Part shown: positions 1 to 6,551 of the stretch, piece by piece
How the letters are laid out: each line of letters starts with the position of its first letter
Position numbering within the stretch: the first letter of the stretch is position 1
Assembly (NCBI GenBank): GCA_016285215.1
Contig: JAEEQI010000108.1
Coordinates: 1-8,192 of the forward strand
Source: Bacteroidales bacterium
GTDB lineage: Bacteria > Bacteroidota > Bacteroidia > Bacteroidales > UBA932
Direction of reading: 5' to 3'
DNA length: 8,192 bases
Program-made: the position numbers and the translations under genes
The notes under the pieces: generated by a model
The model's input: the letters and a program-made list of their open reading frames with translations, nothing else
Told to the model about the DNA's origin: nothing
Database searches by the model: none

Positions 1-1072
1 TCAGGCGATAGCTGGTGAGCTTACCGCCGGTGATGGTGATAAGGCCCTTGACTCCGTCTCTGGTCTCGTGGTCCAGGCAGACGATGCCGCGGGAGATATT
101 TCGGCCCGACGGGTCGTCATCTGCGCTCACGAGGGGACGGACGCCGGCATAGGCGCGGAGGATGCGGGTAGAGGCCAGCCTGGGGGCGAGCTTCATACCT
201 TCTGTGATGAGGAGGGTTACCTCGTCAGGAGTTACGGCCACGTTGCGGCACTCTTCCAGCGGAATGCGGGAAGAAGTGGTGCCCACAATGCAGACGGTGT
301 CTCCAGGAACCAGAATATCTGCGTTGGAGGGCTTGCGGCAACGGTTGATGACCATATTGTTAACGCGGTGGGCAAAGATGAGCAGCGATCCCTTGGCAGG
401 GAACATACCTACCTTAACCCCGGCCATCTGGGCCAGCTCCTGGCCCCAGACGCCGCCGGCATTGACCACTATGGGAGCGTAGAACTCCTGGTCTTCACCG
501 GTATTGCGGTTGTGGGTGCGGATTCCTTTGACGGTATTGCCTTCGCGGATGATGCCGGTAACCTCCGTTTGCAGGCGTACCTGGCCTCCGTGCAGTTTGG
601 CGTCCAGCATATTGGCAGCGCAAAGGCGGAAGGGGTCCACGCTGCAGTCCGGTACGCGGACGGCTCCAATGATGTCCGGGTTCACGGACGGCTCCAGGCG
701 GCGGGCCAGGTCGGGGTCTATGATATCGGCCCTGATTCCGGCGTTGCGGCAGGCCTGGACAAAGGTTTTCTGGTAATCCAGGTCGTCTTCCGGGAGGGTG
801 ACAAAGAGGCCGTCGGACTCATCTATGCAGTGGGCGGCTACCCTTCTGAGTATCATATTCTCGCGGATGCATTCTTCGGCCGATTCGGGGTCGCTCACGG
901 CATAACGGGCGCCGGAATGCAGCAGGCCGTGGTTTCGGCCGGTGGCGCCGGTTGCTATGTCGGAACGGTCTACCAGCAGGGTACGCAGACCGCGCATAGC
1001 GCAGTCTCTCTGCGTGCCGGCACCGGTAATGCCTCCGCCAATGATTATTACGTCAAATTCGTTTGATTTCAT
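1..1072 (-). CDS. glpA: Anaerobic glycerol-3-phosphate dehydrogenase subunit A, 3' end outside window
   Basis: The gene encodes the FAD subunit of anaerobic sn-glycerol-3-phosphate dehydrogenase, which oxidises glycerol-3-phosphate to dihydroxyacetone phosphate and passes electrons through GlpB/GlpC to the quinone pool. The visible 357 residues show a dinucleotide-binding GGGITGAG (12-19), the ATGATGRNHGLLHSGARY block (40-57), VDPFRL (145-150), FPAKGSLL (224-231), RKPSNADILVPGD (246-258) and ITGGKLTSYRL at the window edge. As I recall E. coli GlpA, these blocks match it closely and in order, much better than GlpD or L-2-hydroxyglutarate oxidase. The family is about 540 residues, so the C-terminal third with its BFD-like [2Fe-2S] region lies to the left. 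The frame is open at the edge: base 1 only begins the next codon. The ATG at 1072 is the only sensible start, since the next Met (residue 26) lies beyond the FAD motif. A terminator separates it from the upstream operon, so it is probably transcribed on its own. Confidence 0.95.
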   Translation of the reverse strand, partial: MKSNEFDVIIIGGGITGAGTQRDCAMRGLRTLLVDRSDIATGATGRNHGLLHSGARYAVSDPESAEECIRENMILRRVAAHCIDESDGLFVTLPEDDLDYQKTFVQACRNAGIRADIIDPDLARRLEPSVNPDIIGAVRVPDCSVDPFRLCAANMLDAKLHGGQVRLQTEVTGIIREGNTVKGIRTHNRNTGEDQEFYAPIVVNAGGVWGQELAQMAGVKVGMFPAKGSLLIFAHRVNNMVINRCRKPSNADILVPGDTVCIVGTTSSRIPLEECRNVAVTPDEVTLLITEGMKLAPRLASTRILRAYAGVRPLVSADDDPSGRNISRGIVCLDHETRDGVKGLITITGGKLTSYRL

Positions 1073-1076
1073 ACCG

Positions 1077-1108
1077 CAAAGGTAGTCATTTCCCCGCAAA
1101 CAAAAAAG
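1077..1108 (-). promoter_or_regulatory. Candidate glpA promoter of Bacteroidetes type
   Basis: The minus strand carries TACCTTTG at 1084-1077, a perfect fit to the TAnnTTTG -7 consensus known for Bacteroides. The expected -33 position, about 20 bp upstream, falls in the T-rich CTTTTTTG tract (1108-1101), which is also the U-tract of the preceding terminator. Only four bases (CGGT) separate the -7 box from the glpA ATG, so initiation at the usual distance would give a leaderless or nearly leaderless mRNA. The -7 match is seen in the sequence; its use as a promoter is inference. Confidence 0.5.
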
Positions 1109-1128
1109 GAGGCCCCGAAGGGCCTCCT
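1102..1128 (-). terminator. Rho-independent terminator of the hyp/membrane-protein operon
   Basis: Read on the minus strand, AGGAGGCCC is followed by the loop TTCG, then GGGCCTCCT and a run of Ts. The stem is a perfect 9 bp, rich in GC, closed by a C(UUCG)G tetraloop, which is among the most stable RNA loops known. It begins 11 bp after the stop codon of the 365-residue membrane protein and so ends that operon before glpA. The plus-strand reading lacks a T-run after the stem, so termination is expected in one direction only. Confidence 0.93.
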
Positions 1129-1139
1129 CGTTGGGAATC

Positions 1140-2237
1140 TTAGTCCACTACAGCGCGGGCCATAGCGTCCTTGTAGTATTTCTGCTCCACAAAGACATCT
1201 TCCTTGTAAGGATTGATGTGACGTTTGCGGGAAATGCTCACAATCCAGCAAAGGGCGGCGATGTTGGTAACCAGGGCCAGGGCGCTGATAAACAGCATCA
1301 TAGAAGGATTGGCGGCCACCACGGAAGGATCTACGGTGGTGCCCACTACAGCGGCTTCTCCGCCGGCAGCGGCGTAAAGCTGCTCAATGGTAGCGGTACC
1401 GTTGGGATAGAGCACGGGCAGGGTGGCCCAGGAGAACCACTGCTGGCCGTTCTTGAAGGTTTCCTGGAACAGGGGGAATACCTGGGCAAACATACACCAG
1501 ATGGCCAGGGTGTTGGCGCGGTTCTGGATCCAGCCGCCGCGGTTCCACAGGAGGGCAGCCACGGTGGGGGCCAGCAGAAGGGCTACGCCGCAGTACCAGC
1601 TGTGCGTGGGCAGGCAGTTGTAGGTGTAGGCGAAGTTCCAGATGTCGTAGATGACAATGTAGACCCAGGTCATATCGGCCCAGATCATATCCTTCTTGTC
1701 CTTGGAAGGCCATACGCTCCACCAGGCGGTCATACAGAAGATGTTGATGATACCGGCCACGCCGTTGAACACGTTGTGCCAGCCACCGTACTGCCATACG
1801 CCTTCGGAGGTGAGCCACCATTTGTTCCAACCCATTGCGGCGCTTTCAAAGTCGGATGCGCAGGCAATGAGGATGTTGATGGCCACAATCACAAACGGGA
1901 AGGGTTTGAACCAGTGCTTGGCGCCAATGCCCCATTTGTACTTGATCATCATAAAGCCAATACAGCCGGCCGTTGCAGCGTATAACTTGGCATAGTGGAA
2001 CCAGCCCTGCATATACACGTGGGTCTGGTTTTCCAGGGCCCACTGCTGACCGCTTCTTACGCCCAGCCAGATGGCCAGGAAGTAAGCCGTAAGGGCTACG
2101 GGAATCACAAAGAAGGTAATGATGCCGCCCAGTTTGGTGCGGCGGGCAAACTCATTCAGGAGAATGAGGCCCAAGAGAACGACTATGAGCATACCCCACT
2201 GTGCCAGGGCATTTGCTCCGTAAACTTGGAAGAACAT
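1140..2237 (-). CDS. Tryptophan-rich polytopic membrane protein, probably DUF5692 family
   Basis: This 365-residue protein has no known function. It resembles, from memory, the bacterial DUF5692 family of integral membrane proteins. I see about nine hydrophobic segments: roughly 13-28, 38-59, 80-99, 112-128, 154-177, 187-206, 212-231, 240-258 and 312-334. Basic residues at 31-35 (RRTK) and 337-340 (RKRH) put the first loop and the C-terminal tail in the cytoplasm, with the N-terminus outside. There are about 24 tryptophans, including WNKWW (137-141) and WWSVW (172-176), and membrane-proximal His, Asp and Asn such as H81, D129, H154, N155, D198 and H212. A less hydrophobic stretch at 260-311 should form a large external loop. 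It is the last gene of the hypB-led operon, 42 bp after the 109-residue membrane protein and followed by the terminator. That 42-bp gap is AT-rich, contains a TTAATTAA palindrome (2252-2259), and shows no -7 box. No transport or enzymatic role can be claimed. Confidence 0.82.
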   Translation of the reverse strand: MFFQVYGANALAQWGMLIVVLLGLILLNEFARRTKLGGIITFFVIPVALTAYFLAIWLGVRSGQQWALENQTHVYMQGWFHYAKLYAATAGCIGFMMIKYKWGIGAKHWFKPFPFVIVAINILIACASDFESAAMGWNKWWLTSEGVWQYGGWHNVFNGVAGIINIFCMTAWWSVWPSKDKKDMIWADMTWVYIVIYDIWNFAYTYNCLPTHSWYCGVALLLAPTVAALLWNRGGWIQNRANTLAIWCMFAQVFPLFQETFKNGQQWFSWATLPVLYPNGTATIEQLYAAAGGEAAVVGTTVDPSVVAANPSMMLFISALALVTNIAALCWIVSISRKRHINPYKEDVFVEQKYYKDAMARAVVD

Positions 2238-2279
2238 AATTTTTGGTTTGGTTAATTAATTATTATGGTTAGTAATAGA

Positions 2280-2609
2280 CTAAAATTGACTGTAAACGGC
2301 ACGGTGTTCCTTGTAGTACGCCCATACGGCCCATACCAGGGTGATGATCACGCACATAGGGACGCCCACGGTAAGGATTTCGCGCAGGACCACGGCGCCT
2401 CCGCCCGATGTGCCCAGGGCGGTAAAGAACGGGAAGCGCCAGGTGAGTTCGCCGTTGATGATGTGGTCTACGATGAGCATCACGCTGCCGCCCCAGAGCA
2501 TAAGCTCCAGAGAAGCCAGGTTACGTCCCACAAATCCGTCTTTCTTGCCCCATTTCCTGAGGGCGCTGGTGGCGATGGCCTGAACCAGCGGTGCAACAAA
2601 ACAAGCCAT
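2280..2609 (-). CDS. Small conserved membrane protein of unknown function
   Basis: I do not recognise a named family, although proteins beginning MACF-AP with an LWGG-VML segment occur in other anaerobes as far as I recall. The 109 residues contain two clear hydrophobic helices, about 32-50 (LASLELMLWGGSVMLIVD) and 79-98, and a mildly hydrophobic N-terminus (2-17) that could be a short third segment. Basic residues at 18-29 and 100-103 suggest both ends are cytoplasmic, with a loop at 51-78 outside containing TSGGGAVV. H49 and D48 lie at the end of the first helix. The ATG at 2609 follows the hypA stop by six bases and no other start is plausible. Position between hypA and the DUF5692-like gene suggests it is a partner subunit of the larger membrane protein. 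Confidence 0.8.
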   Translation of the reverse strand: MACFVAPLVQAIATSALRKWGKKDGFVGRNLASLELMLWGGSVMLIVDHIINGELTWRFPFFTALGTSGGGAVVLREILTVGVPMCVIITLVWAVWAYYKEHRAVYSQF

Positions 2610-2615
2610 ATTCTT

Positions 2616-2966
2616 TTAACTGTTAGGTACTTCTATTTCTTTTATCTCTACCTCGTTGCCTCTTAGCAACCAGGTGTTTTCACTGCCGCAGTGCGGACAT
2701 ATCTTTCCGTGTTCCACCGTTCCGAATTCCTTTCCGCAGCCGTCGCAGTGGGTGACTGCAGGAATGATGTTGATCTTTAACTCGCAGCCTTTGAGCAGGT
2801 CTTCCTTGTCGGCCGCCCAGCGCCAGCAATCGGTCAAATACTCCGGAACAATGGTAGACACTTCTCCAATGTTCATTACCACTCCGGAAACGTGCTCTAC
2901 AGCATTCTCCAAGGCCGCTTTCTTGACGTCCCGGATAATGTAAAACACAATTCCCAGCTCGTGCAT
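2616..2966 (-). CDS. hypA: Nickel metallochaperone HypA
   Basis: HypA binds nickel and zinc and, with HypB, delivers nickel to [NiFe] hydrogenase and in some bacteria to urease. The 116-residue protein has the family's usual length and begins MHELGI; the Met1-His2-Glu3 start forms the nickel site in characterised HypA proteins. The structural zinc site is present as two CxxC pairs, C74-C77 and C90-C93, and the C-terminus keeps the typical strand motif ending EVEIKEIEV. The ATG overlaps the stop codon of the upstream flavoprotein by one base (TAATG), so translation is probably coupled. Unusually, hypA and hypB are split by a 2.8-kb flavoprotein gene and no hypC, D, E or F is nearby. Confidence 0.95.
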   Translation of the reverse strand: MHELGIVFYIIRDVKKAALENAVEHVSGVVMNIGEVSTIVPEYLTDCWRWAADKEDLLKGCELKINIIPAVTHCDGCGKEFGTVEHGKICPHCGSENTWLLRGNEVEIKEIEVPNS

Positions 2967-5791
2967 TATTTCTTCTTAAACAAAATCTTTCCGGTTCTCT
3001 TGACCATATACGGCAGGATTCCGGAGAACTTGTCTTCGGAGGTTCTCATTACGGAAGCTTCCGGGTGCACGCGGTGCAGGTGGATGGCGTCAAAGCCGCA
3101 CTTGGTGGTGCAGATGCCGCAGCCTATGCAGCGATTCTCGTCCACCACGGAGGCGCCGCAGCTGAGGCAGCGGGCGGTCTCCTTGCGCACCTGTTCTTCG
3201 GTGAGGGTCTTGGCGTACTCCTGGAAAGGCTTCTTGTCGTCGTACACGCCCGGATCCTGGCGGGAGCTGTTGTCGTACTGCTCTACCAGGATGTCTTCCT
3301 TGTTGAGCTCTATGAAGTCGCGGCGGTTTCGGCCAATAGTCATATGACCGCTCTGTACAAAACGGTGCAGGCTTTCGGCGGCTTCCTTGCCGGCGGCAAT
3401 GGCGTCAATGGCAAACTTGGGACCGGTGTAGACGTCTCCTCCCACAAAGATGTCGGGCTCTGCCGTCTGGTAGGTGAGTTTGTCGGCCACCGGGTATACG
3501 CCGCGGAAGAATTCTACCTTGGTGTCTTTGAGGAGGTCCTTCAGGAGAACCGTCTGGCCAATGGCGAAGATGATCCTGTCGGCCTCCAATGTAATGAGCT
3601 CATTCTCATCGTATTCGGGGGCAAACTTGTGCTCTGCGTTGAAGACGGAGGTGCACTTCTTGAAGACGATGCCGGTGACTTTGCCGTCTCCCAGCACTTC
3701 CTTGGGACCCCAGCCGGGGTTAATAACCACGCCGTCTTCGCGGGCTTCGGCCCTTTCTTCCAGGCTGGCGGGCATAATGTCTTCCGTTTCCAGGGACAGC
3801 ATAGTTACCTCGGAGGCGCCGCTGCGCTTGGCCACGCGGGCAGCGTCTATGGCTACGTTGCCGCCGCCCACTACTACCACTTTGCCCTTGATCTTCTTGT
3901 CTCCGCAGTTGGCTTCGTGCAGGAAGTCAATGGCAGTGGTGGTGCCTTCCAGCGTTTCTCCGGGGATGCCGGGCAGTCTGCCGCCCTGGCAGCCTATGGC
4001 CACGTAGAAGCCCTTGTAGCCCTCTTTCCGGAGGCTCTCAATGGTGATGTCCTTGCCCACTTCCACTCCGCACTTAATCTCTACGCCAATCTCCTTCATT
4101 ATGTCAATTTCGGCCTTTAAGACCTCCTTGTCCAGCTTGTAGGAAGGGATGCCGTAGCGGAGCATACCGCCGGGTTCCGGGTTGCGCTCAAAGACCGTGG
4201 GCTTGTAACCCATAGTGGCCAGGTAGTAGGCGCAGGACAGGCCGGCAGGGCCGCCGCCGATGACGGCAATCTTCTGGGGCCAGCGTTCCTCTACGTTGGA
4301 GCAGATGTTGACCTCCGGGATAAAGCGGGTCTCGGCTTTGAGGTCCTGTTCTGCAATGAACTTCTTGACGGCGTCAATGGCTACCGCGCGGTCAATGGTG
4401 CCGCGGGTACAGGCGTCCTCGCAGCGGCGGTTGCACACACGTCCGCACACGGCGGGTAGGGGATTCTCCCGCTTGATGAGCTCCAGGGCCTCGGTGTATT
4501 TGCCCTCGGCCGCTTTCTTCAGATAGCCCTGTACGGCAATATGGGCCGGGCAGGCGGTCTTGCAGGGAGACGTACCGGTGGGGTAGCAGTTGATGCGGTT
4601 GCGGTCTCTGTAGTCTTCGTTCCATTTGTGGGGACCCCAGGCCGAAGCATCGGGCAGCTCCTGCTTGGGATACGTCTGGGGACCGCTCTTGGTGCAGAGC
4701 TTCTGGCCCAGCTTGACGGCGCCGGCGGGGCAGTACTCCACGCAGCGGCCGCAGGCCACGCAGTTCTTGGGGTCTACCTCTGCCACATATGCGCTGCGGC
4801 TCATATTGGGCGTATTGAAGAGCTGGCTGGTACGGAGGGCGTTGCAGATTTTGACGTTGCAGTTGCAGATGGCAAAGATCTTGCCCTCGCCGTCGATGTT
4901 GGTCACCTGGTGGACGAAGCCGTGGTCTTCGGCCTTCTTGAGGATGGCCATAGCTTCTTCGTAGGTGATGTAGTGGCCTCGGCCCGTCTCGGCCAGATAA
5001 TCTGCCATATCGCCTACGCCTATACACCAGTCTCTGTAGTCGTCGGCGCAGCCTTCGTCCAGCTTCTTGCGGCCGTAACGGCAGCTGCAGATGCCCACGC
5101 CCAGATGGCCCTCGTAACGCTTGAGCCAGTAGGAAATGTGCTCTATATCAATGGATTCGTTCTCCATCGAGATAGCCTTCTCTACGGGAATTACGTGCAT
5201 ACCAATACCGCTGCCGCCCATAGGTACCATAGGGGTGATCTTCTCCAGCGGCAGGAAGGTCATACGCTCAAAGAACATCGCAAGCTCCGGATGCTTGTCC
5301 ATAAGCTCCGTGTTCATATTTGTGTATTCCGCGCTGCCGGGAACGAACATAGGGACCCAGTAGATGCGGGCTTCGCGCTCGAAGGATGTGCCGGGGATGG
5401 GGCCGTCCTTGGTGTACCTGTCTCCGTAGTCGTACTCCAGCATACCAAAGTAAGACAACTTGTCCAGGAGGTCGTCAAAGCTCTTGTCGTCCGGGGTGTA
5501 GTGCTTCTGGGCGTTCCACTCGTGGAGCTCCTGGTACGTATGATGTTCACGCACCTTGAAGAAATTGCCCGGGAGCATATCCAGCAGCAGGTCCAGCGAG
5601 GCTTCGCGGGTTACCGCATCCATCTCGTCTTCAAAGATGCAGGCGAGGCCCCAGTATTCCGGGGCATCGGTGTCCATCTTGATCTTGCCGGGTACGCGGT
5701 CCGTTACGTGGCGGACGAATTTAAGCAGCTTTGGATTGGGATTCTTGTCTCCCTTGTGTTTGGGGACAAACTTGTTTGACATCTCAGGCAT
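2966..5791 (-). CDS. Multi-cluster Fe-S flavoprotein: Cys-rich/ferredoxin module fused to a GltD/NfnB-like NAD(P)H oxidoreductase and a C-terminal ferredoxin
   Basis: This 941-residue soluble protein probably moves electrons between NAD(P)H, FAD and several Fe-S clusters. Residues 45-190 look like a winged-helix-type start with a VPMFVPG motif (146-152). Residues 230-360 form a Cys-rich segment: C235-x-C237, C248, C256, C309-x-C311, C316, then a ferredoxin motif C344-C347-C350-C354. As I recall, a large group of ferredoxin-like proteins in clostridia and sulfate reducers shares this arrangement. Residues 405-480 are the Fe-S domain found before GltD and in dihydropyrimidine dehydrogenase (C410, C414, C449, C453, C457, C461). 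The flavoprotein core follows, with FAD motif GGGPAG (512-517), nucleotide motif GGGNVA (642-647), FAIGQ (742-746) and GGDVYTGPKFAIDAI (784-798). The C-terminus has C875-x2-C878 and C888-x2-C891-x2-C894-x3-C898. No glutamate synthase large subunit is adjacent. The start at 5791 lies six bases after the hypB stop; an alternative ATG three codons later is possible. The substrate is unknown. Confidence 0.9.
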   Translation of the reverse strand: MPEMSNKFVPKHKGDKNPNPKLLKFVRHVTDRVPGKIKMDTDAPEYWGLACIFEDEMDAVTREASLDLLLDMLPGNFFKVREHHTYQELHEWNAQKHYTPDDKSFDDLLDKLSYFGMLEYDYGDRYTKDGPIPGTSFEREARIYWVPMFVPGSAEYTNMNTELMDKHPELAMFFERMTFLPLEKITPMVPMGGSGIGMHVIPVEKAISMENESIDIEHISYWLKRYEGHLGVGICSCRYGRKKLDEGCADDYRDWCIGVGDMADYLAETGRGHYITYEEAMAILKKAEDHGFVHQVTNIDGEGKIFAICNCNVKICNALRTSQLFNTPNMSRSAYVAEVDPKNCVACGRCVEYCPAGAVKLGQKLCTKSGPQTYPKQELPDASAWGPHKWNEDYRDRNRINCYPTGTSPCKTACPAHIAVQGYLKKAAEGKYTEALELIKRENPLPAVCGRVCNRRCEDACTRGTIDRAVAIDAVKKFIAEQDLKAETRFIPEVNICSNVEERWPQKIAVIGGGPAGLSCAYYLATMGYKPTVFERNPEPGGMLRYGIPSYKLDKEVLKAEIDIMKEIGVEIKCGVEVGKDITIESLRKEGYKGFYVAIGCQGGRLPGIPGETLEGTTTAIDFLHEANCGDKKIKGKVVVVGGGNVAIDAARVAKRSGASEVTMLSLETEDIMPASLEERAEAREDGVVINPGWGPKEVLGDGKVTGIVFKKCTSVFNAEHKFAPEYDENELITLEADRIIFAIGQTVLLKDLLKDTKVEFFRGVYPVADKLTYQTAEPDIFVGGDVYTGPKFAIDAIAAGKEAAESLHRFVQSGHMTIGRNRRDFIELNKEDILVEQYDNSSRQDPGVYDDKKPFQEYAKTLTEEQVRKETARCLSCGASVVDENRCIGCGICTTKCGFDAIHLHRVHPEASVMRTSEDKFSGILPYMVKRTGKILFKKK

Positions 5792-5797
5792 AGGCTA

Positions 5798-6469
5798 TCA
5801 GTTTTTCCAGTTTTTTACTTCCTGCAGGAGCCAGCCGGCAAAGCTCTCTACGCCTTCTCCGGTTTTGGCGCAGATGGGAATCACCTTGGCGTTGGGATTG
5901 CGCATATGCACATACTCCTTGCATTTTTCCAAGTCAAAGTCAAAGTAGGGGAGGACATCCATCTTGTTAATGACTACAACGTCACAGATGGAGAACATAA
6001 GCGGGTACTTGAGGGGTTTGTCGTGGCCTTCCGGTACGCTCAGGATCATAGCGTTCTTGCAGCTGCCGGTGTCAAATTCGGCCGGACATACCAGGTTGCC
6101 TACATTTTCCAGGATTACCAGGTCCAGCCCTTCCAGGTCCACGTTGTCCAGGCCCTGGCGCGTCATCTCTGCGTCCAGGTGGCACATACCGCCGGTATGC
6201 AGCTGGATGGAAGGGATGCCGGTGGCTTCCTTGATTTTGACGGCATCCACGTTGGAGTCTATATCGGCCTCCATTACGGCGATGCGTATTTTTCCCTTAA
6301 GCAGGTTGATGGTCTGAATGAGCGTGGTGGTTTTGCCACTGCCCGGCGAAGACATAAGGTTGAGCAGGAAAACGCCCTTGGTTTTGAGCTCTTTCCTTAA
6401 ATTGTTAGCATCAACCTCATTATCCTCGAAGATGCTTTTCTTGATCTCGATGACTTTAACGGGGTCCAT
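5798..6469 (-). CDS. hypB: Nickel-delivery GTPase HypB
   Basis: HypB is a SIMIBI-class GTPase that, with HypA, inserts nickel into hydrogenase or urease precursors. From the ATG at 6469 it has 223 residues: P-loop SPGSGKTT (41-48), switch region MEADID (66-71), metal-site Cys96-His97 in GGMCHLDA, ENVGN (121-125) followed by C128, and the guanine-specificity motif NKMD (168-171). The C96-H97 pair and C128 correspond to the dimer-interface metal ligands of characterised HypB proteins. The His-rich stretch and the CxxCGC nickel-storage motif found at the N-terminus of some homologues are absent, so this is the short chaperone-only form. An in-frame TTG at 6490 would add seven residues, but it lies in the predicted promoter and the alignment begins naturally at MDPVKVIEI. 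This is the first gene of the operon. Confidence 0.95.
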   Translation of the reverse strand: MDPVKVIEIKKSIFEDNEVDANNLRKELKTKGVFLLNLMSSPGSGKTTTLIQTINLLKGKIRIAVMEADIDSNVDAVKIKEATGIPSIQLHTGGMCHLDAEMTRQGLDNVDLEGLDLVILENVGNLVCPAEFDTGSCKNAMILSVPEGHDKPLKYPLMFSICDVVVINKMDVLPYFDFDLEKCKEYVHMRNPNAKVIPICAKTGEGVESFAGWLLQEVKNWKN

Positions 6470-6486
6470 AGTGTTATTAATTCTTT

Positions 6487-6518
6487 GCAAGATAAGAAAT
6501 CTTTCGCATTAAAGCAAT
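6487..6518 (-). promoter_or_regulatory. Candidate promoter of the hypB operon
   Basis: The minus strand has ATTG at 6518-6515 and TATCTTGC at 6494-6487, separated by 20 bp. This spacing fits the Bacteroides -33/-7 arrangement, but the -7 element departs from TAnnTTTG in its last two bases. A start of transcription near 6481 would give a leader of roughly a dozen bases before the hypB ATG. It is the best candidate in the 82-bp gap and is supported mainly by position. Confidence 0.4.
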
Positions 6519-6533
6519 TCTTTGCTATCTTTG
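6502..6533 (+). promoter_or_regulatory. Candidate promoter of the M23 peptidase gene
   Basis: The plus strand carries TATCTTTG at 6526-6533, a perfect TAnnTTTG -7 box, with TTTC at 6502-6505 placed exactly 20 bp upstream as an imperfect -33 element. Transcription should begin around 6538-6541, leaving a leader of about 11-14 bases before the ATG at 6552. It overlaps the oppositely oriented hypB promoter candidate, so the two could compete or share regulation. Confidence 0.6.
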
Positions 6534-6551
6534 CAAAAACCGTAGTGCCTT

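Noticed and set aside
1..1072. L-2-hydroxyglutarate oxidase or aerobic GlpD
   Set aside because: The order and wording of the conserved blocks (ATGATGRNHGLLHSGARY, FPAKGSLL, RKPSNADILVPGD) match GlpA specifically.
2252..2259. TTAATTAA palindrome in the gap before the 365-residue membrane protein
   Set aside because: It lies in a 42-bp AT-rich spacer within the operon; AT-rich leaders are normal in this phylum and there is no promoter box or hairpin beside it.
4541..5779. A 412-codon open frame on the plus strand, and similarly long ones at 68-1066, 1131-1985 and 3065-4120
   Set aside because: Each lies antisense to a well-recognised gene on the minus strand, has low-complexity Gly/Ala/Val/His-rich translation with no family resemblance, and is explained by GC-biased third positions of the real gene.
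2966..5791. Flavoprotein as the glutamate synthase small subunit (gltD)
   Set aside because: The core is GltD-like, but the protein is about twice the length of GltD, has additional ferredoxin modules at both ends, and no gltB is adjacent.
6470..6490. In-frame TTG start at 6490 adding seven residues to HypB
   Set aside because: The codon overlaps the predicted -7 element and transcript start, and HypB proteins begin naturally near the ATG at 6469.
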